From NCBI GenBank assembly GCA_946408865.1, contig CAMJTZ010000094.1, forward strand, positions 1-7,297: 7,297 bases of DNA, in the 5' to 3' direction. This DNA is from an uncultured Clostridia bacterium. GTDB lineage: Bacteria; Bacillota_A; Clostridia; Christensenellales; Aristaeellaceae. The position numbers were made by a program, and so were the translations under genes. This document shows, one piece after another, positions 1 through 5,520 of the stretch; positions within the stretch are counted from its first letter, which is position 1, and every line of letters starts with the position of its first letter. Under the pieces are notes generated by a model that made no database searches, had not been told where the DNA came from, and worked only from the letters and a program-made list of their open reading frames with translations.

Positions 1-157
1 CTTCTTCAGCGGCGGCAGCAGCACCACCGGCAGCGGGGCCGCCGGCAACGGCGATTGCGCCAGTTACGCCGAATTTTTCTTTCATGGCATCAACAAGTTC
101 TTTGACTTCCAGCAGGCTCATAGACTCTACTGCTTCGAGAATCTCCTGAATATTCAT
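1..157 (-). CDS. rplL: 50S ribosomal protein L7/L12, N-terminal part (cut by window edge)
   Basis: L7/L12 forms the flexible multi-copy stalk of the large ribosomal subunit that recruits and stimulates translational GTPases. Only the first 52 codons are present. They start [20 protein letters not shown], which is the N-terminal helical domain that dimerises and binds L10 (about residues 1-30), and run into the Ala/Gly-rich hinge (about residues 34-52, with repeated GG and AAAAA). The globular C-terminal domain lies outside the window. The ATG at 157-155 is preceded on the minus strand by GGAGGAAAAC with good spacing, so the start is secure. It sits 58 bp after rplJ, the normal rplJ-rplL order, and is presumably co-transcribed with it and controlled by the L10 leader. 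Identification is certain from sequence and context; only the 3' part is missing. Confidence 0.97.
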   Translation of the reverse strand, partial: MNIQEILEAVESMSLLEVKELVDAMKEKFGVTGAIAVAGGPAAGGAAAAAEE

Positions 158-191
158 TATGTTTTCCTCCAAATAATAATTTGTTTGTCAT

Positions 192-207
192 GCGGCCTTC
201 AGGCCGC
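192..207 (-). other. GC-rich hairpin in the rplJ-rplL gap
   Basis: A perfect inverted repeat, GCGGCC-TGAA-GGCCGC on the transcript strand, begins 8 nt after the rplJ stop codon. Its 6-bp all-GC stem closes a TGAA tetraloop. No U-tract follows (the next bases are ATGACAAACAAAT), so it does not look like a terminator. A second, AT-rich inverted repeat (CAAAT-AATA-ATTTG, 170-183) lies between it and the rplL ribosome binding site. Possible roles are transcript stabilisation, RNA processing, or separating rplJ from rplL translation, since L12 is needed in several copies per L10. The structure is read from sequence; the role is inference. Confidence 0.55.
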
Positions 208-215
208 GGGTTGCA

Positions 216-716
216 TCAGGCCGCTTCCTTCTTTTCGGCGATCTGCTCGAGAACAGAGACCAGCGCAGAAACGGGAGAGACCAGGCAGCCGACCATCGTG
301 GCCAGCAGTTCGTCGCGGCTCGGAGTGGCGGCCAGCGCCTTTACGGCGGCAACGTCCATCACTTCTTTGCCCATCAGACCGCCCTTAATCTCCAAAGAGG
401 TCAGCTTGTTCTTTTCAATGAAAGTAGAGATGTTCTTCGGAGCGGCAGTCACGTCCTTCTCACCGAAAACAAAAGCATTCGGGCCTTCCAGCAGAGAATC
501 CAGCCCTTCGATGCCAAGCTCCTGCAGTGCACGATTTACCAGGCGGTTTTTCAGCACGCAGTAATGCACATCATTCTCACGGCACTGCTTGCGCAGAGCG
601 GTGACCTGTTCCACAGTCAGTCCGCTGTAGGAGCAGATAACCATGGATTCAGCATTCTTCAGCTTTTCAACGATCTCGGCGACAACCTGTTTTTTTGCTT
701 CAAGATTGCTGCTCAT
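216..716 (-). CDS. rplJ: 50S ribosomal protein L10
   Basis: L10 anchors the ribosomal stalk: its N-terminal domain binds 23S rRNA with L11, and its long C-terminal helix carries L7/L12 dimers. The 166-residue product has the usual family length. The N-terminal region (about residues 4-100) holds the typical segments EIVEKLKNAESMVICSYSGL, VTALRKQCREN, VLKNRLVNRAL and EGPNAFVFG. The segment LEIKGGLMGKEV (about 108-119) and the C-terminal helix with SRDELLATMVGCLVSPVSAL (133-152) complete the match. The ATG at 716-714 lies 11 nt after AGGAGGTG (735-728). It is the first gene after the leader and the leftward promoter. L10, normally as the L10(L12)4 complex, is known to repress its own operon by binding the leader. 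rplA is not immediately upstream: the next gene that way is divergent. Confidence 0.98.
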   Translation of the reverse strand: MSSNLEAKKQVVAEIVEKLKNAESMVICSYSGLTVEQVTALRKQCRENDVHYCVLKNRLVNRALQELGIEGLDSLLEGPNAFVFGEKDVTAAPKNISTFIEKNKLTSLEIKGGLMGKEVMDVAAVKALAATPSRDELLATMVGCLVSPVSALVSVLEQIAEKKEAA

Positions 717-880
717 TGTACCAGTTACACCTCCTGTCCGGCTCAGAATAAAGAAACCCTTGCGTGCAGGCGCAAGGGAATAAAATACAAAATCCTCTCA
801 CACCTCGGCAGGCGGGCAACCCCTTTAAACCACGAAGAACCGCGGTACCGGCTGTCTACGGCACTGGTTTCTCAAAACCT
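717..880 (-). ncRNA. Ribosomal protein L10 leader (cis-regulatory RNA)
   Basis: The untranslated stretch between the leftward promoter and rplJ is about 160 nt, the size expected of the L10 leader family. Read on the minus strand it contains the conserved-looking segments CCAGTGCCGTAGACAGCCGG (865-846) and GCCTGCCGAGGTG (about 812-800), which resemble the L10-binding kink-turn region of Bacillus-type leaders. They are followed by a hairpin with a U-rich tail and a strong AGGAGGTG ribosome binding site. In Bacillus subtilis the L10(L12)4 complex binds this leader and promotes transcription attenuation. The same mechanism is inferred here because the hairpin is present. An AAGGG segment upstream (827-823) could pair with the CCCTT of the hairpin, giving a possible alternative fold. 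I recognised this by motif and position, not by a covariance search. Confidence 0.85.
747..778 (-). terminator. Attenuator-like hairpin in the L10 leader
   Basis: On the minus strand CCCTTGCG-CCTGCA-CGCAAGGG forms a perfect 8-bp stem with a 6-nt loop (778-757), followed directly by TTTCTTTATT (756-747). This is the shape of an intrinsic terminator, placed before the rplJ ribosome binding site. It fits an attenuator for the rplJ-rplL operon controlled by L10 binding upstream. The U-tract is interrupted by one C and one A, so read-through is probably substantial, as needed for a ribosomal operon. Confidence 0.75.
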
Positions 881-885
881 TTGGT

Positions 886-914
886 ATTCTATCATGGGCC
901 TCCGATGATGTCAA
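886..914 (-). promoter_or_regulatory. Sigma-A promoter for rplJ-rplL
   Basis: On the minus strand there is a perfect TTGACA (-35, 914-909), a 17-bp spacer, and TAGAAT (-10, 891-886; 5 of 6 consensus) preceded by TGA, which adds an extended -10 TGN motif. Transcription would start near 880-879, giving a leader of about 160 nt. The near-consensus sequence fits a strong housekeeping ribosomal promoter. Confidence 0.88.
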
Positions 915-951
915 GACTTTTGCGAATCTGTTTGAGCGGGAAAATAGCAGA

Positions 952-964
952 TGTAAATATTACA
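952..964. repeat. TGTAA-N3-TTACA inverted repeat between two divergent promoters
   Basis: TGTAA (952-956) and TTACA (960-964) form perfect 5-bp arms around ATA. Single half-site matches occur again at 1011-1015 (TGTAA, in the spacer of the SH3-gene promoter) and 1041-1045 (TTACA, close to its expected start of transcription). The spacing could suit a dimeric regulator, but the region is AT-rich and such words arise easily, so an operator role is only a suggestion. Confidence 0.3.
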
Positions 965-1003
965 CAAATAGGAAATATAAATTTCAAATAATTAAAATTC
1001 TTA

Positions 1004-1032
1004 TTGACAATGTAATAAAATCGTAATAATAT
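1004..1032 (+). promoter_or_regulatory. Sigma-A promoter for the SH3 / peptidoglycan-binding protein gene
   Basis: Perfect TTGACA at 1004-1009, a 17-bp spacer, and TAATAT at 1027-1032 (4 of 6 match to TATAAT). Transcription would start about 1038-1040, leaving an untranslated leader of roughly 25 nt before the ATG at 1064. The very AT-rich stretch at about 970-1003, with A and T runs just upstream of the -35 box, could act as an UP element for the RNA polymerase alpha subunit. Confidence 0.8.
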
Positions 1033-1063
1033 GTGAATGATTACACAGGAAAGGAGATTGTGT

Positions 1064-2035
1064 ATGCGCATGAAGAAATGGCATGTGTTTTTTGTGTTTG
1101 CACTCATCCTTTGCCTGATTCCGTTGTTTGCCGCTGTTGCTGAAACGGGAAAAGTCACTGCTTCTTCCCTGAACATACGATCCAAGGCTTCCTCAGAAAG
1201 CAGCGTTGTAACGGTTGCACACCAGGGAGACAAGGTGACGATTAAAGGAACCTCCGGGAGCTGGTATAAGGTTTCCATCAACGGGAAAACCGGATACGCG
1301 GCGAAAAAATATATCAATACATCCGGATCCGGTTCTTCCAAGAGCAGCAGTTCCAAATCCGGCAGCACAAAAAGCAGCTCTTCCAACGGAACCTGCGGCC
1401 CCGGAGATACGGGAGACGCAGTCAAGAAAGTACAGAAACGTCTGAAAGCACTGGGATATCTGAGCGGAAGCGCTGACGGCGATTATGGAAACCAAACCAA
1501 GACAGCGGTCAAGAATTTCCAGAAGCGGAACGGATTGAGCGTTACCGGAACGGTGAATTCAAAAACGCTGAGCAAACTGAACAGCAAAGATGCGAAAAAG
1601 GCGTCATCTTCTGACAGTTCATCTTCTTCCGGAAAAACCGAGAAACTGAACTGGTTCAGCGGAGGGAAAAACAAAATTCCGAAAGGCGCAACCTTTAAAG
1701 TGAAAGATATCCGGACAGGAAAAGTGTTCACCTGCAAACGCTGGAGCGGCTACAATCACCTGGATGCGGAACCGCTGACAAAATCCGACACGAACATACT
1801 GAAAAGCATCTACGGACACTGGTCGTGGCGCAGAAGACCGATACTGGTAAAATATAACGGACATGTATATGCTGCTTCCATGAACGGCATGCCGCACGGT
1901 ACATCCACAATCAGCGGAAACGGATTTGACGGACATTTCTGTATTCATTTTTCCGGAAGCAAAACACATGGATCCGGTAAAGTGGATTCTCAGCATCAGA
2001 ACTGCGTGAAGACCGCGCTGAATTATTCCTGGTAA
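1064..2035 (+). CDS. Secreted SH3 / peptidoglycan-binding protein with a putative L,D-transpeptidase-like C-terminal domain
   Basis: This is probably an exported cell-wall protein of 323 residues. The ATG at 1064 is chosen because AAGGAG (1051-1056) lies 7 nt before it; the in-frame ATG at 1037 has no such site and would lie at the transcription start. A signal peptide (KK, then a hydrophobic stretch at 8-22) has a likely cleavage after AVA-26. A bacterial SH3 domain follows (28-85; SSLNIRSKASSESSVV, GSWYKV, GKTGYAAKKYI), then a Ser/Lys/Gly linker (86-109). A peptidoglycan-binding repeat comes next (113-171; GDAVKKVQKRLKALGYL, AVKNFQKRNGL), then a second Ser-rich linker (180-190). The C-terminal domain (195-323) has His278 in MPHGT and Cys293 in GHFCIH. 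This resembles the L,D-transpeptidase pattern His-X(n)-[S/T]-H-G-C, but with G and F replacing two motif residues and a shorter gap. Enzyme activity is inference; the SH3 and binding domains are secure. It is monocistronic with its own terminator. Confidence 0.88.
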   Translation: MRMKKWHVFFVFALILCLIPLFAAVAETGKVTASSLNIRSKASSESSVVTVAHQGDKVTIKGTSGSWYKVSINGKTGYAAKKYINTSGSGSSKSSSSKSGSTKSSSSNGTCGPGDTGDAVKKVQKRLKALGYLSGSADGDYGNQTKTAVKNFQKRNGLSVTGTVNSKTLSKLNSKDAKKASSSDSSSSSGKTEKLNWFSGGKNKIPKGATFKVKDIRTGKVFTCKRWSGYNHLDAEPLTKSDTNILKSIYGHWSWRRRPILVKYNGHVYAASMNGMPHGTSTISGNGFDGHFCIHFSGSKTHGSGKVDSQHQNCVKTALNYSW

Positions 2036-2065
2036 ACTGTACCAGGTTTACCTGTTCAGAGACAG

Positions 2066-2096
2066 AAAGCTCAGGAAAGAATCCTGAGCTTTTTTG
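2066..2096 (+). terminator. Intrinsic terminator after the SH3-domain gene
   Basis: AAAGCTCAGGA (2066-2076), the loop AAGAA, and TCCTGAGCTTT (2082-2092) form a perfect 11-bp stem running into TTTTTT (2090-2095). It begins 31 nt after the TAA stop at 2033-2035. In the leftward direction the stem is followed only by a broken T-tract (TTTCTGTCTC), so it could act weakly on the convergent transporter transcript too. Confidence 0.92.
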
Positions 2097-2110
2097 TAAC
2101 ATTCCGGATC

Positions 2111-2165
2111 AAAAACGACATTCTGTCCGCGGGAAACAGCAAACAAGCCTGAATAAGACAATGTC
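2111..2165 (-). terminator. Possible terminator after the MMPL transporter gene
   Basis: On the minus strand GACATTGTC (2165-2157) can pair with GACAGAATGTC (2127-2117), leaving a 2-nt AG bulge, and GTTTTTG follows (2116-2110). The loop is long (about 29 nt), so this is a weak candidate. It starts 9 nt after the transporter stop codon (TAA, 2177-2175). If it does not work, leftward transcripts may rely on the opposite face of the 2066-2096 hairpin. Confidence 0.35.
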
Positions 2166-2174
2166 CTTCCATGC

Positions 2175-4343
2175 TTATTTCCGGGAACGGATGATGTATT
2201 TGTCCAAAAGAACCAGAAGGGCCGGGAGAAGCGTAAGGACAAGAAATGCGGACAGAAGAGCACCGCGTGAAATCAGCAGGCCGATACTTGAAATATAATA
2301 GATGCTGCACTGCTTTCCGATGATAAAACCCGCGGTTGCAAGAATGGTTCCGGAAGTGAGGACAGTCGGAAGCGCGCCATGCAGGGCGGCCTGAATGGAT
2401 TCGCGGACGGGAAGACCTTGCCTGCGGTTGCTGCGGTACTGATCGCAGAGGAGAATACCGTAATCAATTGTGGCCCCCATCTGGATCGACAGGCAGATCA
2501 GATAAGAGATAAAAAAGATCGGTTCACCGGCAATACGGCTGATGCCCATTGTAATCCAGATCGCGCCTTCGATGACAAAAACCAGGAGAAGCGGGAGCAG
2601 CAACGATCGAAAACTGAAGATAACGATCAGCAGAATGGCGAAAAGAGTGATGAGGTTCACTTTCAGAAGGTCGCTGCGGAAGGCATGACCGATATCGTAG
2701 GTGGACATCGGACCGCCGGTAATATAGAAAGAATTCCCGCAGTGTTTTTTCATTACGGACAAAACCGCTTCCATGCAGGCGTTGAAATCCTTGTCAGATA
2801 CTGCAAATAACGGTTCCAGCAGAAGCCGCTGCGTATTCGGACCGATAAAAACCTTCCGTGCTGCGTTCAACTGATCCTGCAGGGAGGAAATCTGCTCATT
2901 GCCCTCGGCGAACGATCCTGCTGCGGCGAGCAGACGGTCTGCACGGACGCTGTCCCCGAAGCCATTCATTGTAAAGAAAAGAGAAACCATCGGGAGACTC
3001 ATGCCGGTCATTTCGGCCACATCGTCAGGGCTGTATTTCCGCAGAGCGGCCTCCCCGGTTGTGACCATGGCACTGATGCTCTCAATCACAGGAGATCCGT
3101 CAGCGCGTTTAAGATCAGAAAGATCGGCTACAACGGAACGCTGCAGATCGTAATCCTCATCCGATTCCCCGGAGGGAATCAGCAGTACGAGCGGATTGGA
3201 AACGCCGAAAATCTCAGCAATTCTGCCTGCGTCTGTGCGTAATGAACTGCCGGGTTCCGTAAAAAAATACTCATTCTGATAGGAGAAGAAGGCCCCGAAA
3301 AGCACAAGCAGAATCAACAGAAAAGCAACCGGTTTCCGGTGACGGTATACAGCATTTCCGAGTTTTTCGCCCCCGAAATGCACAGGGCGGTGCCGCGTTT
3401 TCTGCAGAGGAGCCTTCAGCAGCAGCGTGAGGGAAGGCATCAGAAGAAATACGCCCATCATGCTGATCAGGATTCCTTTGCTGAGAACCAGTCCGATATC
3501 GAACCCGATCGTGAAGCTCATGAACAGCAGGGAGAGAAGTCCGGCCACTGTTGTGAATGCACTTGAAGCGATGCGCATGAAACAGACAGACAGCGCTTCA
3601 GTCATTGCTTTCTCCGGATCGTATCCGTCGTCACGGTAAGCGTTCCAGGTGTGCAGGAGCATAATGGCATAGTCAATCGAGAGGGCCAGCTGCAGAATGG
3701 CGCAGACAGCAAATGTGATAAAGGACACATCAGGAAAAAGAAAGTTTGTGCCCATATTAATCAGAATGGAAACAGCGAAAACGACCAGCATCAGCGGCGG
3801 CTCCAGCCAGGCGTGGCTGGTAAGTAGCAGCACAGCCAGAACAACAGCGACTGCAATGATCATGATACCGGGGATTTCCGCACCGACACTGTGCTGGATA
3901 TCCAGCTGCGCAGCGGCGGATCCGCCGACAGCAGCATCCGGAAACATTTCGCGAAGAACCGGGACCAGCGCTGTCGCATTGCAGTTATCGAGCGTCAGGG
4001 TGACAAGCCGGTATTCAATTCCGTCTTTCAGGATGCAATCGGTTTCAGAACTATACTGTGCGGCAAGGATTTCCGGCATCTGTGTCAGGCGGAGGATGAT
4101 TCCGGACATGGATGTTTCTTCTGTGCCGGCGAACATCAGACGAAGCTGCTCCGAGGAACCAAATTCCTCCTGCATGACCCCAAGGGCTTTTTTCGTCATT
4201 GTGTCGTCAGAAAGGTAGCGTGTCAGATCATAATTGATCCGGGTGCGTCCGATCTGGAAAACGCTCCACAGAGCAAGCAGAAGCAGAAAAGGAAGAATCA
4301 TCCTGCGATAACGGACAATTGCAGCTGCCAGCCGTTTATTCAT
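2175..4343 (-). CDS. MMPL/RND-family membrane transporter
   Basis: The gene encodes a 722-residue polytopic membrane protein of the RND superfamily (MMPL branch), which usually exports lipids or hydrophobic compounds using the proton gradient. The start at 4343 (MNKRLAAAIV) is supported by GGAAGGAG 9 nt upstream; an in-frame ATG 30 codons earlier would overlap the promoter. It shows the two-fold RND layout. TM1 (about 15-30) is followed by an extracellular loop (31-155), then a TM bundle (156-308). TM7 (about 337-353) is followed by a second loop (354-555), then a second bundle (556-713). Each bundle has the conserved Asp-Tyr pair on a central helix: LSIDYAIMLL (Asp224) and ATIDYGILL (Asp627), the proton-relay position known from MmpL3-type proteins. 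No partner adaptor or regulator gene is in the window. It is divergent from the secreted protein at 4532 and convergent with the SH3 gene. The substrate cannot be told from sequence. Confidence 0.92.
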   Translation of the reverse strand: MNKRLAAAIVRYRRMILPFLLLLALWSVFQIGRTRINYDLTRYLSDDTMTKKALGVMQEEFGSSEQLRLMFAGTEETSMSGIILRLTQMPEILAAQYSSETDCILKDGIEYRLVTLTLDNCNATALVPVLREMFPDAAVGGSAAAQLDIQHSVGAEIPGIMIIAVAVVLAVLLLTSHAWLEPPLMLVVFAVSILINMGTNFLFPDVSFITFAVCAILQLALSIDYAIMLLHTWNAYRDDGYDPEKAMTEALSVCFMRIASSAFTTVAGLLSLLFMSFTIGFDIGLVLSKGILISMMGVFLLMPSLTLLLKAPLQKTRHRPVHFGGEKLGNAVYRHRKPVAFLLILLVLFGAFFSYQNEYFFTEPGSSLRTDAGRIAEIFGVSNPLVLLIPSGESDEDYDLQRSVVADLSDLKRADGSPVIESISAMVTTGEAALRKYSPDDVAEMTGMSLPMVSLFFTMNGFGDSVRADRLLAAAGSFAEGNEQISSLQDQLNAARKVFIGPNTQRLLLEPLFAVSDKDFNACMEAVLSVMKKHCGNSFYITGGPMSTYDIGHAFRSDLLKVNLITLFAILLIVIFSFRSLLLPLLLVFVIEGAIWITMGISRIAGEPIFFISYLICLSIQMGATIDYGILLCDQYRSNRRQGLPVRESIQAALHGALPTVLTSGTILATAGFIIGKQCSIYYISSIGLLISRGALLSAFLVLTLLPALLVLLDKYIIRSRK

Positions 4344-4388
4344 TAGAAATAACTCCTTCCGGGAAATATCAGCGTGTTTTTCCGGAAC

Positions 4389-4397
4389 ATTATACCA
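4389..4397 (-). promoter_or_regulatory. Extended -10 promoter for the MMPL transporter gene
   Basis: On the minus strand TGGTATAAT (4397-4389) gives a perfect TATAAT with an upstream TGN extension. The best -35 match at 17-bp spacing is TGCATA (4417-4412), only 3 of 6, so the promoter probably relies on the extended -10. Transcription would start near 4382, giving an untranslated leader of about 40 nt before the ATG at 4343. Confidence 0.75.
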
Positions 4398-4422
4398 TAA
4401 AGAACCGCAGCTATGCATCAGG

Positions 4423-4451
4423 TTGACATTCAAACGGGTTCAGCGTATGCT
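4423..4451 (+). promoter_or_regulatory. Sigma-A promoter for the secreted-protein gene at 4532
   Basis: Perfect TTGACA at 4423-4428, a 17-bp spacer, and TATGCT at 4446-4451 (4 of 6 match). Transcription would begin around 4458, leaving about 75 nt of leader before the ATG at 4532. The -35 box lies only about 26 bp from the -10 element of the divergent transporter promoter, so the two promoters are close enough to influence each other. Confidence 0.72.
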
Positions 4452-4455
4452 GAAC
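4438..4455. promoter_or_regulatory. Operator-like 7-4-7 dyad on the -10 box
   Basis: GTTCAGC (4438-4444), GTAT, then GCTGAAC (4449-4455) is a perfect inverted repeat with 7-bp arms. It covers the whole -10 box (4446-4451) of the rightward promoter and ends just before the expected transcription start, so it would not be in either transcript. A bound repressor dimer would block RNA polymerase. The leftward transporter promoter is about 40 bp away. No regulator gene is present in the window, and the sequence does not fit the Bacillus LexA box. The operator role is inference. Confidence 0.55.
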
Positions 4456-4531
4456 AGGAAACAAAGATGCTTCAGAATATCGAAAAAACAGAAACAACCG
4501 ACCGGTTTTCCCGGAAGAAGGGAGAAGTTTC

Positions 4532-5452
4532 ATGAGGAAGGGCGGAAAGATCCTTGCTGCGTTCCTGGCACTGCTGCTGACAATCAGCCAGACGCCTGCC
4601 GTTTCAGCGACCGGTGAGTATGACGATGATGATGAGATGGATATTTACTGGGAGGAAAGCGGACGGGCATATCTGTTTGATACGCTCTACGCAGGAAACG
4701 GAAGAACTCTTTCCGAAACAGAACGGCAGGCTTTTTTCAGCACGTATGCCGTGACAATGACGCGGATCGCAGGAGGCACGCAGTACAGCGGTTTTTTTGC
4801 ACTGAACGGGGACGGATCGTTCTCGGGGCGTTTTTCCGCGTCATGGGGAGACGGAACAACAACGACATCCGATTTCTACGGGATTTTTTCCGAAGTAGTC
4901 CAGCTCAATATGTTCACTTATGCGCTGCGTACAGAACAGATTCACTGGACGGCGGAAGAGGAACCGGAAGTGATGCAGGAAACAATGCTGTTTACAGTCC
5001 CGGGCGCGCGGAAGGATCTTCCCGGGGCAATGGTTTATGAAATCCTTCAGATTGCGGAAGAGAACGGGACGGATCCCGACGGGCCGCTGAGCTGTTCCTT
5101 CATTACAGCATTTGACAGCGCGCCGCTCTGGTATTCCGAAATGACCCAGGGCAGCATGAATACGGAGACGCCGGCTTCCGCTCCGTCGAACGCTGAACTT
5201 TATGGAATGGCTGTCGAAAAACTGGCAACCCGCAAGGGTCCGGGAACACAATATGAGGGCGGAGGGACTTATTCAGTGAAAGGGCAGTACATCCGGGTGC
5301 TTACCCGTGCATACGACAAAAGGAACGGCATCTGGTGGGTTAAGTGTGAAATCCCTTACAGAAATGAGATCCGCGTATTATGGACCGGGTATAAGCGTTT
5401 TGATGCGTCCCAGCTGTCCCTGGAAAGCATTCCGCTGGATCCTGAATACTGA
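4532..5452 (+). CDS. Secreted protein with C-terminal SH3-like domain, function unknown
   Basis: The 306-residue product is probably exported. It has a signal peptide (MRKGGK, hydrophobic 7-19, likely cut after AVSA-26). The ATG at 4532 follows AAGGGAG (4518-4524) at 7 nt. A short acidic patch comes next (DDDDE, 31-35). An N-terminal region (about 45-155) looks beta-rich, with Gly/Ser/Thr and aromatic residues: YSGFFALNGDGSFSGRFS, then DFYGIFSEVVQLNMFTYAL. I recall similar alternating segments in other clostridial secreted proteins but cannot name a family. The C-terminal part (about 224-292; LATRKGPGTQYEG, GQYIRVLTRAYD, NGIWWVKCE, VLWTGYKRFD) reads as a divergent bacterial SH3 domain, as found in wall-associated proteins. 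No catalytic motif is evident. It has its own promoter with a dyad over the -10 box and is divergent from the MMPL gene. The downstream phosphatase gene is 68 bp away without a terminator. Confidence 0.85.
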   Translation: MRKGGKILAAFLALLLTISQTPAVSATGEYDDDDEMDIYWEESGRAYLFDTLYAGNGRTLSETERQAFFSTYAVTMTRIAGGTQYSGFFALNGDGSFSGRFSASWGDGTTTTSDFYGIFSEVVQLNMFTYALRTEQIHWTAEEEPEVMQETMLFTVPGARKDLPGAMVYEILQIAEENGTDPDGPLSCSFITAFDSAPLWYSEMTQGSMNTETPASAPSNAELYGMAVEKLATRKGPGTQYEGGGTYSVKGQYIRVLTRAYDKRNGIWWVKCEIPYRNEIRVLWTGYKRFDASQLSLESIPLDPEY

Positions 5453-5459
5453 TCAAAAA

Positions 5460-5503
5460 CTCCGGAAAAACCCCGACGGAAGTGCCGGTCATATTTCCGG
5501 GAG
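5460..5503 (+). other. Imperfect inverted repeat before the phosphatase start
   Basis: CTCCGGAAA (5460-5468) can pair with TTTCCGGGAG (5494-5503) with one bulged G, across a 25-nt loop. No T-tract follows, so it is not a convincing terminator. The 3' arm ends 2 nt before the AGGAG ribosome binding site of the next gene, so the fold might affect translation of that gene or act as a processing site. The evidence is weak. Confidence 0.3.
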
Positions 5504-5520
5504 TCAGGAGAATTGCCGCT

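Noticed and set aside
181..564. Plus-strand open frame of 127 codons opposite rplJ
   Set aside because: rplJ is unmistakable on the minus strand; the frame opposite is Ser/Arg-rich shadow sequence.
1321..1390. Tandem repeat in the AGCAGC/TCC-rich segment
   Set aside because: It encodes the Ser/Lys linker of the SH3 protein. The units are irregular and read as low-complexity coding rather than a repeat array.
892..1425. Minus-strand open frame of 177 codons running from the rplJ promoter into the SH3 gene
   Set aside because: It overlaps the well-supported SH3 gene and both divergent promoters, and its sequence is low-complexity shadow coding of the Ser-rich linker.
3697..4218. Plus-strand open frame of 173 codons inside the MMPL gene
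   Set aside because: It is the antisense shadow of the transporter's membrane segments, with no ribosome binding site or recognisable protein.
4344..4433. N-terminal 30-codon extension of the transporter (start at 4433)
   Set aside because: It would place the start upstream of the extended -10 promoter and lacks a ribosome binding site. The ATG at 4343 has GGAAGGAG at good spacing and begins a typical RND N-terminus.
4438..4455. LexA (SOS) box
   Set aside because: The dyad has GTTC...GAAC arms in the opposite order to the Bacillus-type GAAC-N4-GTTC box, so it does not match.
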